Below, in pieces: positions 19,701 through 28,080 of a DNA stretch of 64,000 nucleotides. This DNA is from Haloarcula taiwanensis (GTDB lineage Archaea; Halobacteriota; Halobacteria; Halobacteriales; Haloarculaceae), in contig CP019154.1 of NCBI GenBank assembly GCA_002844335.1, positions 1,488,001 to 1,552,000 on the forward strand, read 5' to 3'. A program made the translations under genes and the position numbers. Positions within the stretch are counted from its first letter, which is position 1, and every line of letters starts with the position of its first letter. The notes under the pieces were generated by a model that was not told the origin of the DNA, ran no database searches, and was given only the letters and a program-made list of their open reading frames with translations.

Positions 19701-20796
19701 GCTCACGGGTCCCGATGCCGCCCGTGTCCGTGTCAGTATTGACCTGGGTGTCGATGAGCCCGGCGTCCCGAACCTGAATCGAGGCCTCGTCCGCAACTTC
19801 GACAGACCCGACCGACTCGCCGTTTACTCTCAGGGCATACGTCCCTTCGGTGTCGAAGGTCGGCGAGAACGTCAGCGTCTCCGTCTCGCCGTTCTCGATT
19901 TCAACGGTCCGGGTGGCGATTTCGATGCCGTCAGCCTGCAGCACGACCGTCTCTGTCGCCGAGCCGTCGCCGTCTCTGGGGTTTGCCATCCGAGCGGTGA
20001 GTTCGACTGGCTCATCCGTTACTGTCGATTCGTCGCTTAGCTGCGAGTACTCGACGGTGAACCGAGTGGACTCCTCAATGGTGATCGTCGGGTTCGAATC
20101 CCCACCAGCTTGCAGTTCGTATTCCCCGGCAGACAGCTCGTCGAAGGCCCCGGTGTCCAGCGTCCACGAAGCCGTTTCCGTGTCGCCGCCACCGACCTCG
20201 ACATCGAGTTCGTTGACCATCTGAGACTCTCCGGTGTCCGTGTTCTTCAGCGTCGGTGTGATGGTCAGCGCGCCGGTTTTCCCGCCGGTGTTTTCCAGCG
20301 TGTGCGTTACTTCGATGTGTTCACCTCGCGTGATCGTAGTTCGGTTGACGGCCGTCTCAATGACCGTGATACTCGGCGGTTCGACGACGGTCACCGTCCC
20401 GGCTGAGACACCGTCGACGGCGAGGTCGTATTCGCCCGTGTCATCAAGCGTGATTGGGACGCTCTCCGTCGTCTGCCGGCCGCCGTCGACGGCAACGTCG
20501 ACTTGCTTAAGTTCCTCGTCGTCTGCCGTGACCGTTACCTGTTTCGTGCCGTTGACGCCCCCGGAGTTTTCAGCCGTGAACGCCACTTGAAACCCTACGC
20601 CAGAAACGACTGAGAACGGCGTGTCGTACGTCCCAGAACTGTTGGTTTTTGTCGCTGACGCGTCGGTCACTTCGATAGTCGCTGTCTCGTGATTGGCTGC
20701 CGTTGCGACACCCGGTCCAAACATCGGGGCCGTCGACACCGCAACCACAGCCAGTAGCGTCATCGCTGCTAGCCACAGGCCCGTACTCTTACCCAT
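16732..20796 (-). CDS. Large PGF-CTERM surface protein with ten CARDB-like repeats, polyglycine and PGF-pre-PGF domain
   Basis: 1354 residues. After a signal peptide (about 1-33) come ten tandem units of about 90-100 residues (about 35-990), each beginning with a strand such as EPATFEV or QPATFEV and containing VTATVTNTGD-type and GGETTTVTF-type strands, as in CARDB/CARF-like cell-adhesion modules. Then follow 19 consecutive glycines (996-1014), an Asp-rich hinge, a PGF-pre-PGF domain (about 1035-1195), an eleventh CARDB-like unit (about 1212-1300) and a GPGF-helix-RLRRRV tail (about 1327-1354) for archaeosortase. It should be a secreted, lipid-anchored filament or adhesin. Function is inferred from architecture only. 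Confidence 0.85.
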   Translation of the reverse strand: MGKSTGLWLAAMTLLAVVAVSTAPMFGPGVATAANHETATIEVTDASATKTNSSGTYDTPFSVVSGVGFQVAFTAENSGGVNGTKQVTVTADDEELKQVDVAVDGGRQTTESVPITLDDTGEYDLAVDGVSAGTVTVVEPPSITVIETAVNRTTITRGEHIEVTHTLENTGGKTGALTITPTLKNTDTGESQMVNELDVEVGGGDTETASWTLDTGAFDELSAGEYELQAGGDSNPTITIEESTRFTVEYSQLSDESTVTDEPVELTARMANPRDGDGSATETVVLQADGIEIATRTVEIENGETETLTFSPTFDTEGTYALRVNGESVGSVEVADEASIQVRDAGLIDTQVNTDTDTGGIGTREPELWVTVENTGGQAGTITLPIDVGGTQVGQESTTVPAGETVNETLLYRLDGAVDEGDHEVTVGDVTAGTLTVGQPDMQVTDASWNRTTVTRGNAAELTVTARNDGAVTAEQEFWIETETEVVDTVSFDLAPGDSGTETYVRTFDEPGTYQFTVGSETQTVTVEQPATFEVSDRALNTTSVSEGESVAVTATVTNTGDQAGSYEVPLTVADERKNAAELQLEPGESTTVSFTEPFTAVGAYPIDLDDGRVGTVRVSEAATFETTAVDLNRTDVITGESIAVTATVRNEGDQPGTADVRLQEDGTTIDTQSVTLDGGEETTVTFVQSFSDAGTRAIAVDNQFGARVTVTEPATFEISNAAVSSESVTQGGAVELSATVTNTGGRTGNVTGTFSVANSVVESREVTVAGGEATEITYEHVFNNSGNYVVAINGERAGTVTVKEPAAFDTAAVELNRTTARTGEPVAVTATVVNNGDETGTSPVRLQTNADIADTTNATLSGGQQTEVTFVYVFESGGEYNVAVNGDSGGTISVTQPATFEVRDAKLSNQSVDTGESVDVTATVANVGTESGNYTAALAASNQTLKSKTIGPIAGGETATVSFSISFDNEGNRSLSIGNTPTETLAVEAEASSDGGGGGGGGGGGGGGGGGGGFDFDDDSDETDTGGGAEAPAISQSKIDNGVTVRVSADAANSTVSQSLNRSGPSETAPVITLSALSLNVTNDSAGFNTTLLGPHATPNDMAAVQEDGVRGYVTVTSGANASAVSRATYTLQLNESALPDNGSMDAVRVYQYHNESWSQLPSTVNGTNRSIRATSPNLATLAIVSPVANGSTQTTVAPSTNASAPTPAELTVADASLMADWVRAGFNTSVRATVENPSDETVEQALTVTVGGDSVASRTVRLNAGEQTTVTIEFEAVDGPVAVNGVSAGDLRVGSDAAQSTGGSGADETGESGGGAEPAAETVAASGPGFTVQLVAIVLALITGFARLRRRV
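17755..17811 (-). repeat. Polyglycine codon run (19 Gly)
   Basis: Nineteen consecutive glycine codons mixing GGT, GGC, GGA and GGG. Because the codons are mixed, it is not a simple mononucleotide or trinucleotide slippage tract, which suggests selection for a flexible glycine hinge between the repeat stalk and the membrane-proximal domains. Confidence 0.9.
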
Positions 20797-20820
20797 GGGA
20801 GGGGCGATGACAGTATGGTA

Positions 20821-20828
20821 ATTAGTTA
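20821..20828 (-). promoter_or_regulatory. AT-rich promoter box (TAACTAAT) of the large PGF-CTERM gene
   Basis: Minus-strand TAACTAAT sits 25 nt before the ATG at 20796, consistent with leaderless transcription. It is identical to the box in front of the smaller paralogue. Confidence 0.55.
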
Positions 20829-21134
20829 GCGGGAACGAATCGCGGAGTAAGGTACTATTATCGCGTATACTGTCCGCTACCGCCGGTTCTGGTCTAATAA
20901 GGGCCGAGACCCGGCATTATGGGTAATGGCCCGTTCGCCGCGCCCGGCCCACAGGGCTGGCGCGTCGGTATACATATAGTCCCTCAAACGCCGGCCGTTC
21001 TTTCGCTCATCGCCCGGCTCCTGCCGCGCGATGCAGCAACTCCTGCTGGCCAAACACACAACAGCATGGTTCCACAGCCACACTCTGTCGACAGGACGCT
21101 CGGTCACATGCCCGGGCAGCGGATCAGAAAGCCA
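20829..21134. other. Intergenic region between the surface protein and elp3
   Basis: About 300 bp without a convincing gene. The frames that span it have no recognisable motif and are not acidic. A short AT-rich patch (GTATACATATAG, about 20970-20981) is present. I see no RNA gene or repeat. Confidence 0.5.
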
Positions 21135-22790
21135 TCAGAGACGCTTGCTCACGTACGGCCCGTCCTGCTTGTACCCGAGTTTCTCCCGGTAGTACTGCCG
21201 GACGCCGATACCGGAAATGACGGCCAGCTTCGGGAAGCCGGCGTCTCGGGCCAGTGCCTCGGCTTTTTCCAGCAGTTTCTTGCCGTACCCCTTGTGCTGG
21301 TGGTCGTCATCGTCCCCTTCCTGCCCGACGCCGACAGCGTTGCCGTAAACGTGGAGTTCACGCACGATTGCGGCGTCCTGTAGCTCCCGGCGGACCGGGT
21401 CGTTCGGGAACCGAAGCCGGCAGAAGCCGACGAGTACGTCGTTGTCGAAGTCCTCGAAAGAGATGAAGTGTTCCGTGCCGCCACAGGCCTCGTAGGTCAT
21501 CACGCCGAGTTCGATGTTCTCGGCGGCCTCGTCGCTGTGTCCGGCCTCGCGACAGCGGATGCAGTCACACGTCCAGTCGTGTTCTTCCATCCGCTGCCAG
21601 GCGAGCTGTCGGAGGTTCGACTTCCAGACGCCGCCCTCGATGAAGTCCGCCGGGATGTCCCGCTGGACGCGCTGGAGGCGAGTGTAGCGGGGGATCATGT
21701 CTTTGATTTCGGCGACCAGCTCAGCGGCCTCGTCGTTGGAAAGCGGGTCGAACTCGTCCTTGCGCCACCAGTCGTAGGTGACGGTTCCCTCGACGATCAG
21801 CGTCGGGTATATCTTGAGGTAGTCCGGCCGCCAGTCGGTCTGCTCGAAGATGCGCCGGAAGTCTTCCAGACACATCTCCTTGGACATCCCGGGCTGGCCC
21901 GGCATCATGTGGAAACCGACTTTGAACCCCGAATCGCGTAGCCGGCGGTTCGCGTCGATGGAGGCCTGAACGCCGTGGCCGCGGTGCATCTCGCGGTTGA
22001 TGCGCTCGAAGGTCGTCTGGACGCCCACCTCGACTTTCGTGCCCCCGAGGTCCAGCATCCGGTCGATCTGTTCGGGGTCACACCAGTCGGGCTTTGTCTC
22101 GAAGGTCGTGGCGACGTTTCGGACGTCGGCGGTCTCGTTCTCGGCGATGACGTCCTCCAGATAGCGGAACTCGTAGTCGTCCTCGGCGAAGCTCACGTCC
22201 TCTGCGGGCGTCGGCTCCGCGTCGACGTCGAAGTCGTTCATCGCCTCCAAGGCCCGCTTGACGAACCACTCCTGATAGTCGTGGCTCCGGGCCGTCATCG
22301 TCCCGCCCATCACGATGAGTTCGGCCTTGTCGACGGGGTGGCCGATCTCCCGCAGTTGGTTGAGCCGGAGGGTGACCTGACCGTACGGGTCGTAATCGTT
22401 CTGTTCCCCGCGTGCGGCCGCGGGTTCATGCCCAGTGTATGACTGCGCGGAGGAGAACTCCGAGTCGGGGCCGCCGGGACAGTACAGGCACTTCCCGTGG
22501 GGACACCGCTCGGGCGACGTCATGATCGCGATAGGGGAGACGCCTGAGGCGGTCCGAACCGGCTTGCGCTGGAGCACCTCCTCCAGCACCTCGCGGTGCT
22601 CCTGTGGCGCGTAATCGAGTAGTTCGGAGTTTTTTGGCACTTTCGGCGCGGAGTACTCCCGGCAGACATCAATCTTGGCTGATTCGACGTCGTCGCGTTC
22701 GACCTCGCCTGCGAGAATCCGGTCGACCAGCTCCGCACACACCTGCTGGAAGGTCTCTGTCTCGTCTGGGTCCGGCGTCTCCGTGCTCAT
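21135..22790 (-). CDS. elp3: Elp3 tRNA wobble-uridine modification enzyme (radical SAM plus GNAT)
   Basis: 551 residues from ATG 22790. Archaeal Elp3 alone makes cm5U at the tRNA wobble uridine from acetyl-CoA. The radical SAM cluster motif is CPHGKCLYC with C96, C101 and C104 (CxxxxCxxC), followed by GGTMTARSHDYQ, GVQTTFERIN and GFHMMPGQPGMS segments. A Cys cluster (CDCIRCREAGH, about residue 398 onward) resembles the zinc site, and the C-terminal GNAT domain (about 460-551) ends in GYGKKLLEKAEALA and YYREKLGY. Length matches archaeal homologues. Confidence 0.97.
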   Translation of the reverse strand: MSTETPDPDETETFQQVCAELVDRILAGEVERDDVESAKIDVCREYSAPKVPKNSELLDYAPQEHREVLEEVLQRKPVRTASGVSPIAIMTSPERCPHGKCLYCPGGPDSEFSSAQSYTGHEPAAARGEQNDYDPYGQVTLRLNQLREIGHPVDKAELIVMGGTMTARSHDYQEWFVKRALEAMNDFDVDAEPTPAEDVSFAEDDYEFRYLEDVIAENETADVRNVATTFETKPDWCDPEQIDRMLDLGGTKVEVGVQTTFERINREMHRGHGVQASIDANRRLRDSGFKVGFHMMPGQPGMSKEMCLEDFRRIFEQTDWRPDYLKIYPTLIVEGTVTYDWWRKDEFDPLSNDEAAELVAEIKDMIPRYTRLQRVQRDIPADFIEGGVWKSNLRQLAWQRMEEHDWTCDCIRCREAGHSDEAAENIELGVMTYEACGGTEHFISFEDFDNDVLVGFCRLRFPNDPVRRELQDAAIVRELHVYGNAVGVGQEGDDDDHQHKGYGKKLLEKAEALARDAGFPKLAVISGIGVRQYYREKLGYKQDGPYVSKRL

Positions 22791-22898
22791 CGGCGTTGTG
22801 CGAAATCGGCTCCTCGGCCGAATAAGCGTGTCGCTCGGGTATCGTCAGCGACAGGGGATAGCCGTGGGGTTCATTGTGCTGTCATACCAAGGTAGCAC

Positions 22899-23033
22899 AT
22901 GAGCAGTGACGCTGACGACACCGAGGGCCTCGACCGACCGACCTTCCGCGGGTGCGTGTTCTGTTACAGTGCGGAGTGGGCATACTACGGTGCGAAGAAG
23001 GCAGTCAGGTCTGTCTCGGCGACCGATACGTAG
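22899..23033 (+). CDS. 44-residue CxxC mini-protein
   Basis: ATG 22899 to TAG 23031-23033. The N-terminus is acidic (SSDADDTEGLD), followed by RPTFRGCVFCYSAEWAYYG with a single CxxC pair and a basic C-terminus. About 80 percent of codons end in G or C, and the acidic start matches haloarchaeal coding style, so it looks real although short. I do not recognise a family. One CxxC pair alone could bind metal as a dimer or be redox-active. It is divergent from elp3. Confidence 0.55.
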   Translation: MSSDADDTEGLDRPTFRGCVFCYSAEWAYYGAKKAVRSVSATDT

Positions 23034-23358
23034 CGGGCTCCGGGGTAGCCAGCAGCGAGTGAGCATTTGCAGCCGCTAAAACGTCAGCTCCTGACCACAG
23101 AGAGCCGGCTCTGTTATCTCAGTTGACATTACTGGACGAGCCTTCTGTGTTTGAGCGGGTCGAGTGAGTGCACGGACACGGTCTTGCCGGGCTGAAACCG
23201 CTATCGGGAATCCGTGGGTAGCGAGTGGCCTGAACACTACGCCCGTCTGTAAACGTAAACAGCAGACGGTGCCGATTTCAGGGGCGGCGATAAGCTCTTC
23301 AATATGTCTGTTCCGTGGTTATTCGCCAGTTCAGGGACTGATAATCTGCGCGAAAGGG
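23034..23358. other. Intergenic region upstream of the transducer gene, with one hairpin
   Basis: No convincing gene. It contains an inverted repeat at 23243-23269 (arms CCGTCTG and CAGACGG, 13-nt loop). The frames crossing it are Arg/Ser-rich and unlike the acidic neighbours. Confidence 0.45.
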
Positions 23359-23365
23359 TTAATTT
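23359..23365 (+). promoter_or_regulatory. TATA-like box of the chemotaxis transducer gene
   Basis: TTAATTT centred 28 nt before the ATG at 23390, in a locally AT-rich stretch. The spacing suits a leaderless transcript and supports this start over an earlier in-frame one at 23366. Confidence 0.5.
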
Positions 23366-23389
23366 GTGATAGTCGTACCATGTGTACAT

Positions 23390-25282
23390 ATGGCACAGCC
23401 AACGGGAGATATTGGGCAGCCAACAGACGGCAATCCAGGCCCAGTCGAGCGGCTAGAAAGCTTCGTATCCTATATCCCAGACGGGTCGACAATCCCGGAC
23501 AAACAGTGGCGTAACCGACACCGGAGCGTGGTGCTTGTGACGTTGCTGCACATACCGTTTCTGTTCGGGCTCGGAGTCTACAGCGGGTCGACTCCGATAG
23601 CTGAAGCGCAGATCCCCGCTACCGCGCTGCCTCGGGTCCTCCTGCTTTGTGGGGTTGTGTTCGCCCTGTCGGCGGGGAGCCTCATCAAACGATTCAGGCG
23701 GCGTGTCAGGACGATTCTCTCGGTCACGGGTGTGTTCGTTTCGTCGCTCGCTCTCGTCCAGTTCTCCGGCGGCTATATTGAAGCCCACTTTCACTTCTTC
23801 GTCGGGATGGCGATGGTCGCCGTGTACGAGGACTGGGTCCCGTTCTTATGGGGACTGGCGTACGTGGTTCTCACCCACGGCTACTTCGGAACGATCGACC
23901 CGAGTCGCGTTTACAACCACACGGCAGCGATTAACAACCCCTGGGTGTGGGGGCTTATCCACGGAGGGTTCGTCCTGATGCTGTGTGTCGCCCTTGTGAA
24001 CAACTGGGTGTCGACTGAGCGGTCACGCGAGAAATCGCGAGCGCGTTTCGAACAGGCCGAACAGCGCGCCTCGGAGATTGACGATCTCCAGGCCAAACAA
24101 GAAGAGATAGAGCGGCAACGCGCCGAAGCCAAGAAGGCCCGCGAGAAGGCGGAGGAGAAAATGCAGGCTGCCGAGCGGCAAAACACGGAACTCCAGGAGA
24201 CAGCCAGCAGATTCAGCGAGGCGATGGCGGCCGCTGCCGACGGTGACCTGACGGTTCGCGTCGACCCCGACGTGGCCGACAACGAAGCGATGGCACAGAT
24301 CGCTGAGTCGTTCAATCAGATGATGACGGAGACGGAGTCTGCGATGGAAGAGATACAGGCGTTCTCAGAGGAGGTTGCGTCCACGAGCGATCAGGCCACG
24401 GCCGGTGCCAACGAGGCAACGGAGGCCAGCGAGGACATGAGCGAGTCGATTCAGGGCATCGCCAGCGGGGCGGTCGACCAGCGTGAGATGCTCGAAACCG
24501 TTTCCAGCGAGATGACTGACCTGTCGGCGACCGTCGAAGAGGTCGCCGCGTCCGCCGAGACCGTCGCGGAGCGGTCCCGCGAGACGGCCGAAATAGCGGA
24601 CACCGGCGAGGAGACGGCACAGGAGGCGATTGCGGGGTCCCGGGAGGTCCAGACCGCCATCGATTCGACCGTCGAAAACGTGGAGCGGCTGGACGAGAAG
24701 ATGGCCGAAATCGGCGAGATCGTCGATCTCATCGGCGACATTGCCGAGCAGACGAACATGCTGGCCCTGAACGCCAACATCGAGGCTGCACGGGCCGGGA
24801 ACGGGTCGGGCGGCGACGGGTTCGCCGTCGTCGCGGACGAGGTCAAACAGCTCGCCGAGGAGACGCAAGCCTCGGCGACCGAAATCGAACAGCTCATTGC
24901 CGAGACCCAGGCGCAGACCGAAACCACGGTCACGGAGGCACGGGGTGCCAAGGAGGATATGCAGGAGAGTACGGAAGCCGTCAAGGAGGTCGTCGATACG
25001 TTCACGCAAGTCGCCGAGAACGCAGAGGCGACCGACAACGGGATTCAGGAAATCAGCGACACGACGGACGACCAGGCCGCCACGACTGAGGAAGCGGTGT
25101 CGATGGTCGAGGAAGCCGTAGACATCAGCGAGGCGACCGCCGCGGAGACCGAAACCGCCTCCGCGACCGCACAGGAACAGGCCGCGTCCATGTCGCAGGT
25201 CAGCGCCAGCATCGAATCGCTGGCCGAGCAGTCCGAGCGGCTCCAGACGATGCTGTCCGAGTTCGAAGTCGGCAGCCGCTAA
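23390..25282 (+). CDS. Membrane methyl-accepting chemotaxis transducer (Htr)
   Basis: 630 residues from ATG 23390. The N-terminal sensor has several membrane helices (about residues 45-215), including the segment [19 protein letters not shown] with clustered His and acidic residues, and no large extracellular domain. A HAMP-like and coiled-coil linker (about 215-330) leads to the cytoplasmic signalling domain. Its highly conserved hairpin tip reads [28 protein letters not shown] in part (about 445-475), which binds CheA/CheW. Glu/Gln-rich methylation helices lie on either side. The stimulus is unknown; a membrane-embedded sensor suggests energy or redox sensing, which is inference. Confidence 0.92.
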   Translation: MAQPTGDIGQPTDGNPGPVERLESFVSYIPDGSTIPDKQWRNRHRSVVLVTLLHIPFLFGLGVYSGSTPIAEAQIPATALPRVLLLCGVVFALSAGSLIKRFRRRVRTILSVTGVFVSSLALVQFSGGYIEAHFHFFVGMAMVAVYEDWVPFLWGLAYVVLTHGYFGTIDPSRVYNHTAAINNPWVWGLIHGGFVLMLCVALVNNWVSTERSREKSRARFEQAEQRASEIDDLQAKQEEIERQRAEAKKAREKAEEKMQAAERQNTELQETASRFSEAMAAAADGDLTVRVDPDVADNEAMAQIAESFNQMMTETESAMEEIQAFSEEVASTSDQATAGANEATEASEDMSESIQGIASGAVDQREMLETVSSEMTDLSATVEEVAASAETVAERSRETAEIADTGEETAQEAIAGSREVQTAIDSTVENVERLDEKMAEIGEIVDLIGDIAEQTNMLALNANIEAARAGNGSGGDGFAVVADEVKQLAEETQASATEIEQLIAETQAQTETTVTEARGAKEDMQESTEAVKEVVDTFTQVAENAEATDNGIQEISDTTDDQAATTEEAVSMVEEAVDISEATAAETETASATAQEQAASMSQVSASIESLAEQSERLQTMLSEFEVGSR

Positions 25283-25285
25283 GAT

Positions 25286-25774
25286 TCACTCGTCCCAGTA
25301 CTCCTTTTTGGCGTTTATATCGAGATACGTCGACAGCGTCCGGTCTGCTTTCTCGCCGCCAGGGGGCGACCCTGCGTACAGCCCGACCATCTCCCGGTCG
25401 GGGTAGACGGTAATGTCCGGCTCCTCCATTGTCGAAACCATCAGCAGTCGGAGTTCAGACTCGCCGGCTTCGATTTCGTGTGTACTCTCCTCGCCAGCCG
25501 GGAGCGCAACGTAATCGCCCCGTTCTAGCGTGTGTTCTTCGGCCTCAGGACCGAGCCGGAGTGTGCCCGTTCCGCCACGGACGAATATCGCTTCCTCGTT
25601 GCCCTCGTGGTAGTGGCGCACCCAGAGCCGCTTGCCCGGCGGCACGGCGTAGAGGCTCGCACCGAGTTGCTCACCGCCGGCGGCGTCACCGATCTGCTTG
25701 CGCTTGAACGTCCGGTCGCCGTGGTCGTGGTCGGTCCAGTCGAGGTCAGCTTCGTTGACGGGGCCGTCGCTCAT
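25286..25774 (-). CDS. Cupin-domain protein
   Basis: 162 residues from ATG 25774. Cupin motif 1 is recognisable as RHYHEGNEEAIFVRGGTGTL (G-x5-H-x-H-like, with metal-binding His and Glu) and motif 2 as YVALPAGEESTHEIE. Single-domain cupins of this type include dioxygenases and isomerases, so the reaction cannot be assigned. It ends 3 nt after the stop of the convergent transducer gene. Confidence 0.85.
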   Translation of the reverse strand: MSDGPVNEADLDWTDHDHGDRTFKRKQIGDAAGGEQLGASLYAVPPGKRLWVRHYHEGNEEAIFVRGGTGTLRLGPEAEEHTLERGDYVALPAGEESTHEIEAGESELRLLMVSTMEEPDITVYPDREMVGLYAGSPPGGEKADRTLSTYLDINAKKEYWDE

Positions 25775-25814
25775 GCCCGGTCAGACTGCCAGCAGAGAGA
25801 AAAAGCCTCTTGCG

Positions 25815-28016
25815 CTACAGTTCGTCGGCCAGTACGTCCAGCGTGGCGTCGAGGACGGCCGGGCGTTCGCCGGCCAGATAGCGAATGGTCCCCTCGCGGA
25901 CGCTCCGCGTCGCGACGCCGCCTTCGGGAACTCGCTCGCGGACCTCGTTGACTAGCTCGTGCAGGTCCAGCTCGCCGTTGGCACGGATATACATCGTGTC
26001 CGTCGAGATGCCGAGCACGGCGTCGCTCTCGTCTCGGACATCCCGGTGGAGTTCATCGAGCAGGAGCGACTCCGGCGGGAACTCGTACTGGTGGGTGAAC
26101 GCGTCCGTATCGAGGACGGCGATGTCGACATCGCCGACGGTCCGGTGATCGAGGTTGGCACGGGCGGTGGACACCTCTTCGTCGACCTTCTCGCGGAACT
26201 GCTCGGCAATGTGGCCGGCCAAGCCGCCCACATCCTCCTCGTCGTCACCGAACACGAGGTCGGTGATGAGTTCGCGCTTGTCCTCGTAGGACTGGTAGTG
26301 GGCCTCCAGCGCGACGGCTTCGCGGAGCTCCGACACCGCGGTCTCGTCGTACCCCGCCTCGCTGGCGGCGTCGACGTACGGCTCGGGGATATCCTCCCAG
26401 AAGCTCACAGCCGGAAGGTGTTGCAGGTCGTCGCGAACGTTCTCGTTGACGTGTGCAGCGACGTTGGCTGCGAGCGCTGTCGACGTGGTCTCGGAAACGG
26501 TGTCAGCGGACGGCGAAACGACAGCATCGACCGTGTCGACGACCGCGCCGTCGACGTCGATGTCGTCGATGACGACGCTCGGCGCGCCGTAGACGTTCAG
26601 CAGGTCGAAGCCGTCGAGACTCTCACGCGTGCCACCGGCGGCGACGAAGACGAACAGCGGGAGCTTCTCCTCGTGGCGCTCCCGGTTGTCCAGCATCGTC
26701 GTCGTGTCTTTCGTCGCGTCGTCCATGTCGTAGACGCCGCCCTCGATAGGTCGCCGGTCGAAGTAGTGATACTTCGCGTCGGCGCGGCGGTGCTGCTCGG
26801 TGACCAGCGGGAGTGCCGCGCGTTCGAGCGCGCTGCCGGCGAGATAGCCGTCCGCGGTGTTGGCGTGGCGGACGATGACCGGTCGGTCGGTCAGCACGGC
26901 TTTCCGGATCTGGGTCGCCGCTTCGACTAGTTCCTCTGAGAGGTTCGCGACCGCCGTATCGTCGGCGAGCGGCTCGACCGTGTCAGGTCGGGCTTCGTCG
27001 TCAAGTGCGTCGGCAAGTCGCTGTTCGACTTCCTCGCGCTCCTCGGCTTCGAGGACATCGAGCTCCTCGGTCTCGACCTGCAGTTCACCGCGACGTTCGC
27101 GGACTTCGCCTGACAGTCGGATGTAGTCGTCTTCCTCGACCTCGGGGTAGGCACGGACGCCGGCCTCGACGAAAGCCGCACAGTCGACGGTACCGGTCTC
27201 GTCCTGTAGTTCGAATACCGTTGGCCCGGAGGTCTGCCGGATACCGACGACTTCACCTTCCAGTCGAACGTCCGCGCCGACGTGGTCGTCGAGGTCGCCG
27301 ATAGCCGCGGCGACCGGTTCGGCGGTAGTCGCCTCGTCCGTCTGCTCCTCACTCTCCGCGACGGCTTCGTCGCCGGACTCGGTGACGGCAGCGGTGTTCG
27401 ACCCGCCGTCGTTGCCACCGACAGCCGCAGTGCCCTCGACGCGGTCGGCGTCGTTGGCCCGGCTGACAGCACCGGCGCTTGCGGTACTCTCGGATTCAGA
27501 CTGGCTCGTGCCGGCGTCGTCGTCCGAACTCGATTCGTCGTCGCTCTGGCTTGGTGACTCGTCGGCTGTCGATTCGGACTCGACCTCGCCGGAGCCGTCG
27601 TCGGACTGTGCTTCGTCTTCGTCGTCCTCGTTCTCAAGCAGGACAGAGTGTCCGATCTCCGGGTCGTCGACGAGGACGCCGCGGAACTCGCGTTCGGACT
27701 GGCGGATCGACCAGCCGAGGTCGACGTTGCCGTTGTCACGTACGTTCTTGACCTGGACGTAGACGGTGTCGCCCGACTCCCAGTCGAGGGAATCGAGCCG
27801 CTGGTCCAGTTCGCTCCGGTGGAGCAGCCCCGTTACGCTGTCGCCGATGTCGACGAACACGCCGAACTCGGCGAAGCCGTCGACACTGCCGCGGTAGTAG
27901 CGGTCGACCGATAGCTGGTCGGCACGCGAGCCACGGAACTCGAACAGGGCGTCCTCCTCGTGGAGGTCACAGATGCGTCCTTCGACAGATTTGCCGCAGA
28001 TGATACACGAACCCAT
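25815..28016 (-). CDS. RecJ-like DHH-superfamily protein with zinc-finger-like, S1 and OB domains
   Basis: 733 residues from ATG 28016. A Cys motif (C4, C7, C16, H19) precedes an S1 RNA-binding domain (about 37-110, GSVDGFAEFGVFVDIGDSVTGLLHRSEL). Then come a long Ser/Asp/Glu-rich linker (about 125-270), an OB-fold (about 275-365, VRLEGEVVGIRQTSGPTVF) and a RecJ-like region (about 430-733). In that region the first motif reads HANTADGYLAG instead of the usual D-x-D, and I see no DHH triad, so nuclease activity is doubtful. Haloarchaea have several RecJ paralogues, some presumably Cdc45-like. The start is chosen at the Cys motif; the longer frame to 28301 overlaps the next gene. Confidence 0.82.
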   Translation of the reverse strand: MGSCIICGKSVEGRICDLHEEDALFEFRGSRADQLSVDRYYRGSVDGFAEFGVFVDIGDSVTGLLHRSELDQRLDSLDWESGDTVYVQVKNVRDNGNVDLGWSIRQSEREFRGVLVDDPEIGHSVLLENEDDEDEAQSDDGSGEVESESTADESPSQSDDESSSDDDAGTSQSESESTASAGAVSRANDADRVEGTAAVGGNDGGSNTAAVTESGDEAVAESEEQTDEATTAEPVAAAIGDLDDHVGADVRLEGEVVGIRQTSGPTVFELQDETGTVDCAAFVEAGVRAYPEVEEDDYIRLSGEVRERRGELQVETEELDVLEAEEREEVEQRLADALDDEARPDTVEPLADDTAVANLSEELVEAATQIRKAVLTDRPVIVRHANTADGYLAGSALERAALPLVTEQHRRADAKYHYFDRRPIEGGVYDMDDATKDTTTMLDNRERHEEKLPLFVFVAAGGTRESLDGFDLLNVYGAPSVVIDDIDVDGAVVDTVDAVVSPSADTVSETTSTALAANVAAHVNENVRDDLQHLPAVSFWEDIPEPYVDAASEAGYDETAVSELREAVALEAHYQSYEDKRELITDLVFGDDEEDVGGLAGHIAEQFREKVDEEVSTARANLDHRTVGDVDIAVLDTDAFTHQYEFPPESLLLDELHRDVRDESDAVLGISTDTMYIRANGELDLHELVNEVRERVPEGGVATRSVREGTIRYLAGERPAVLDATLDVLADEL

Positions 28017-28080
28017 TACACGGTGCAAGCATGTCGGGCCTAAAACGGTTGTCGAATTCCGGACGAACGGAACGGGGCCG

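Noticed and set aside
20088..20105. tRNA T-loop-like sequence (GGTTCGAATCCCC)
   Set aside because: It lies inside the large surface-protein gene, encoding Gly-Asp-Ser-Asn-Pro on the minus strand, with no D-arm, anticodon arm or acceptor stem around it.
23243..23269. Hairpin upstream of the transducer gene as a riboswitch
   Set aside because: The transducer transcript most likely starts about 120 nt downstream of it, and the stem is only 7 bp; it is recorded only as part of the intergenic entry.
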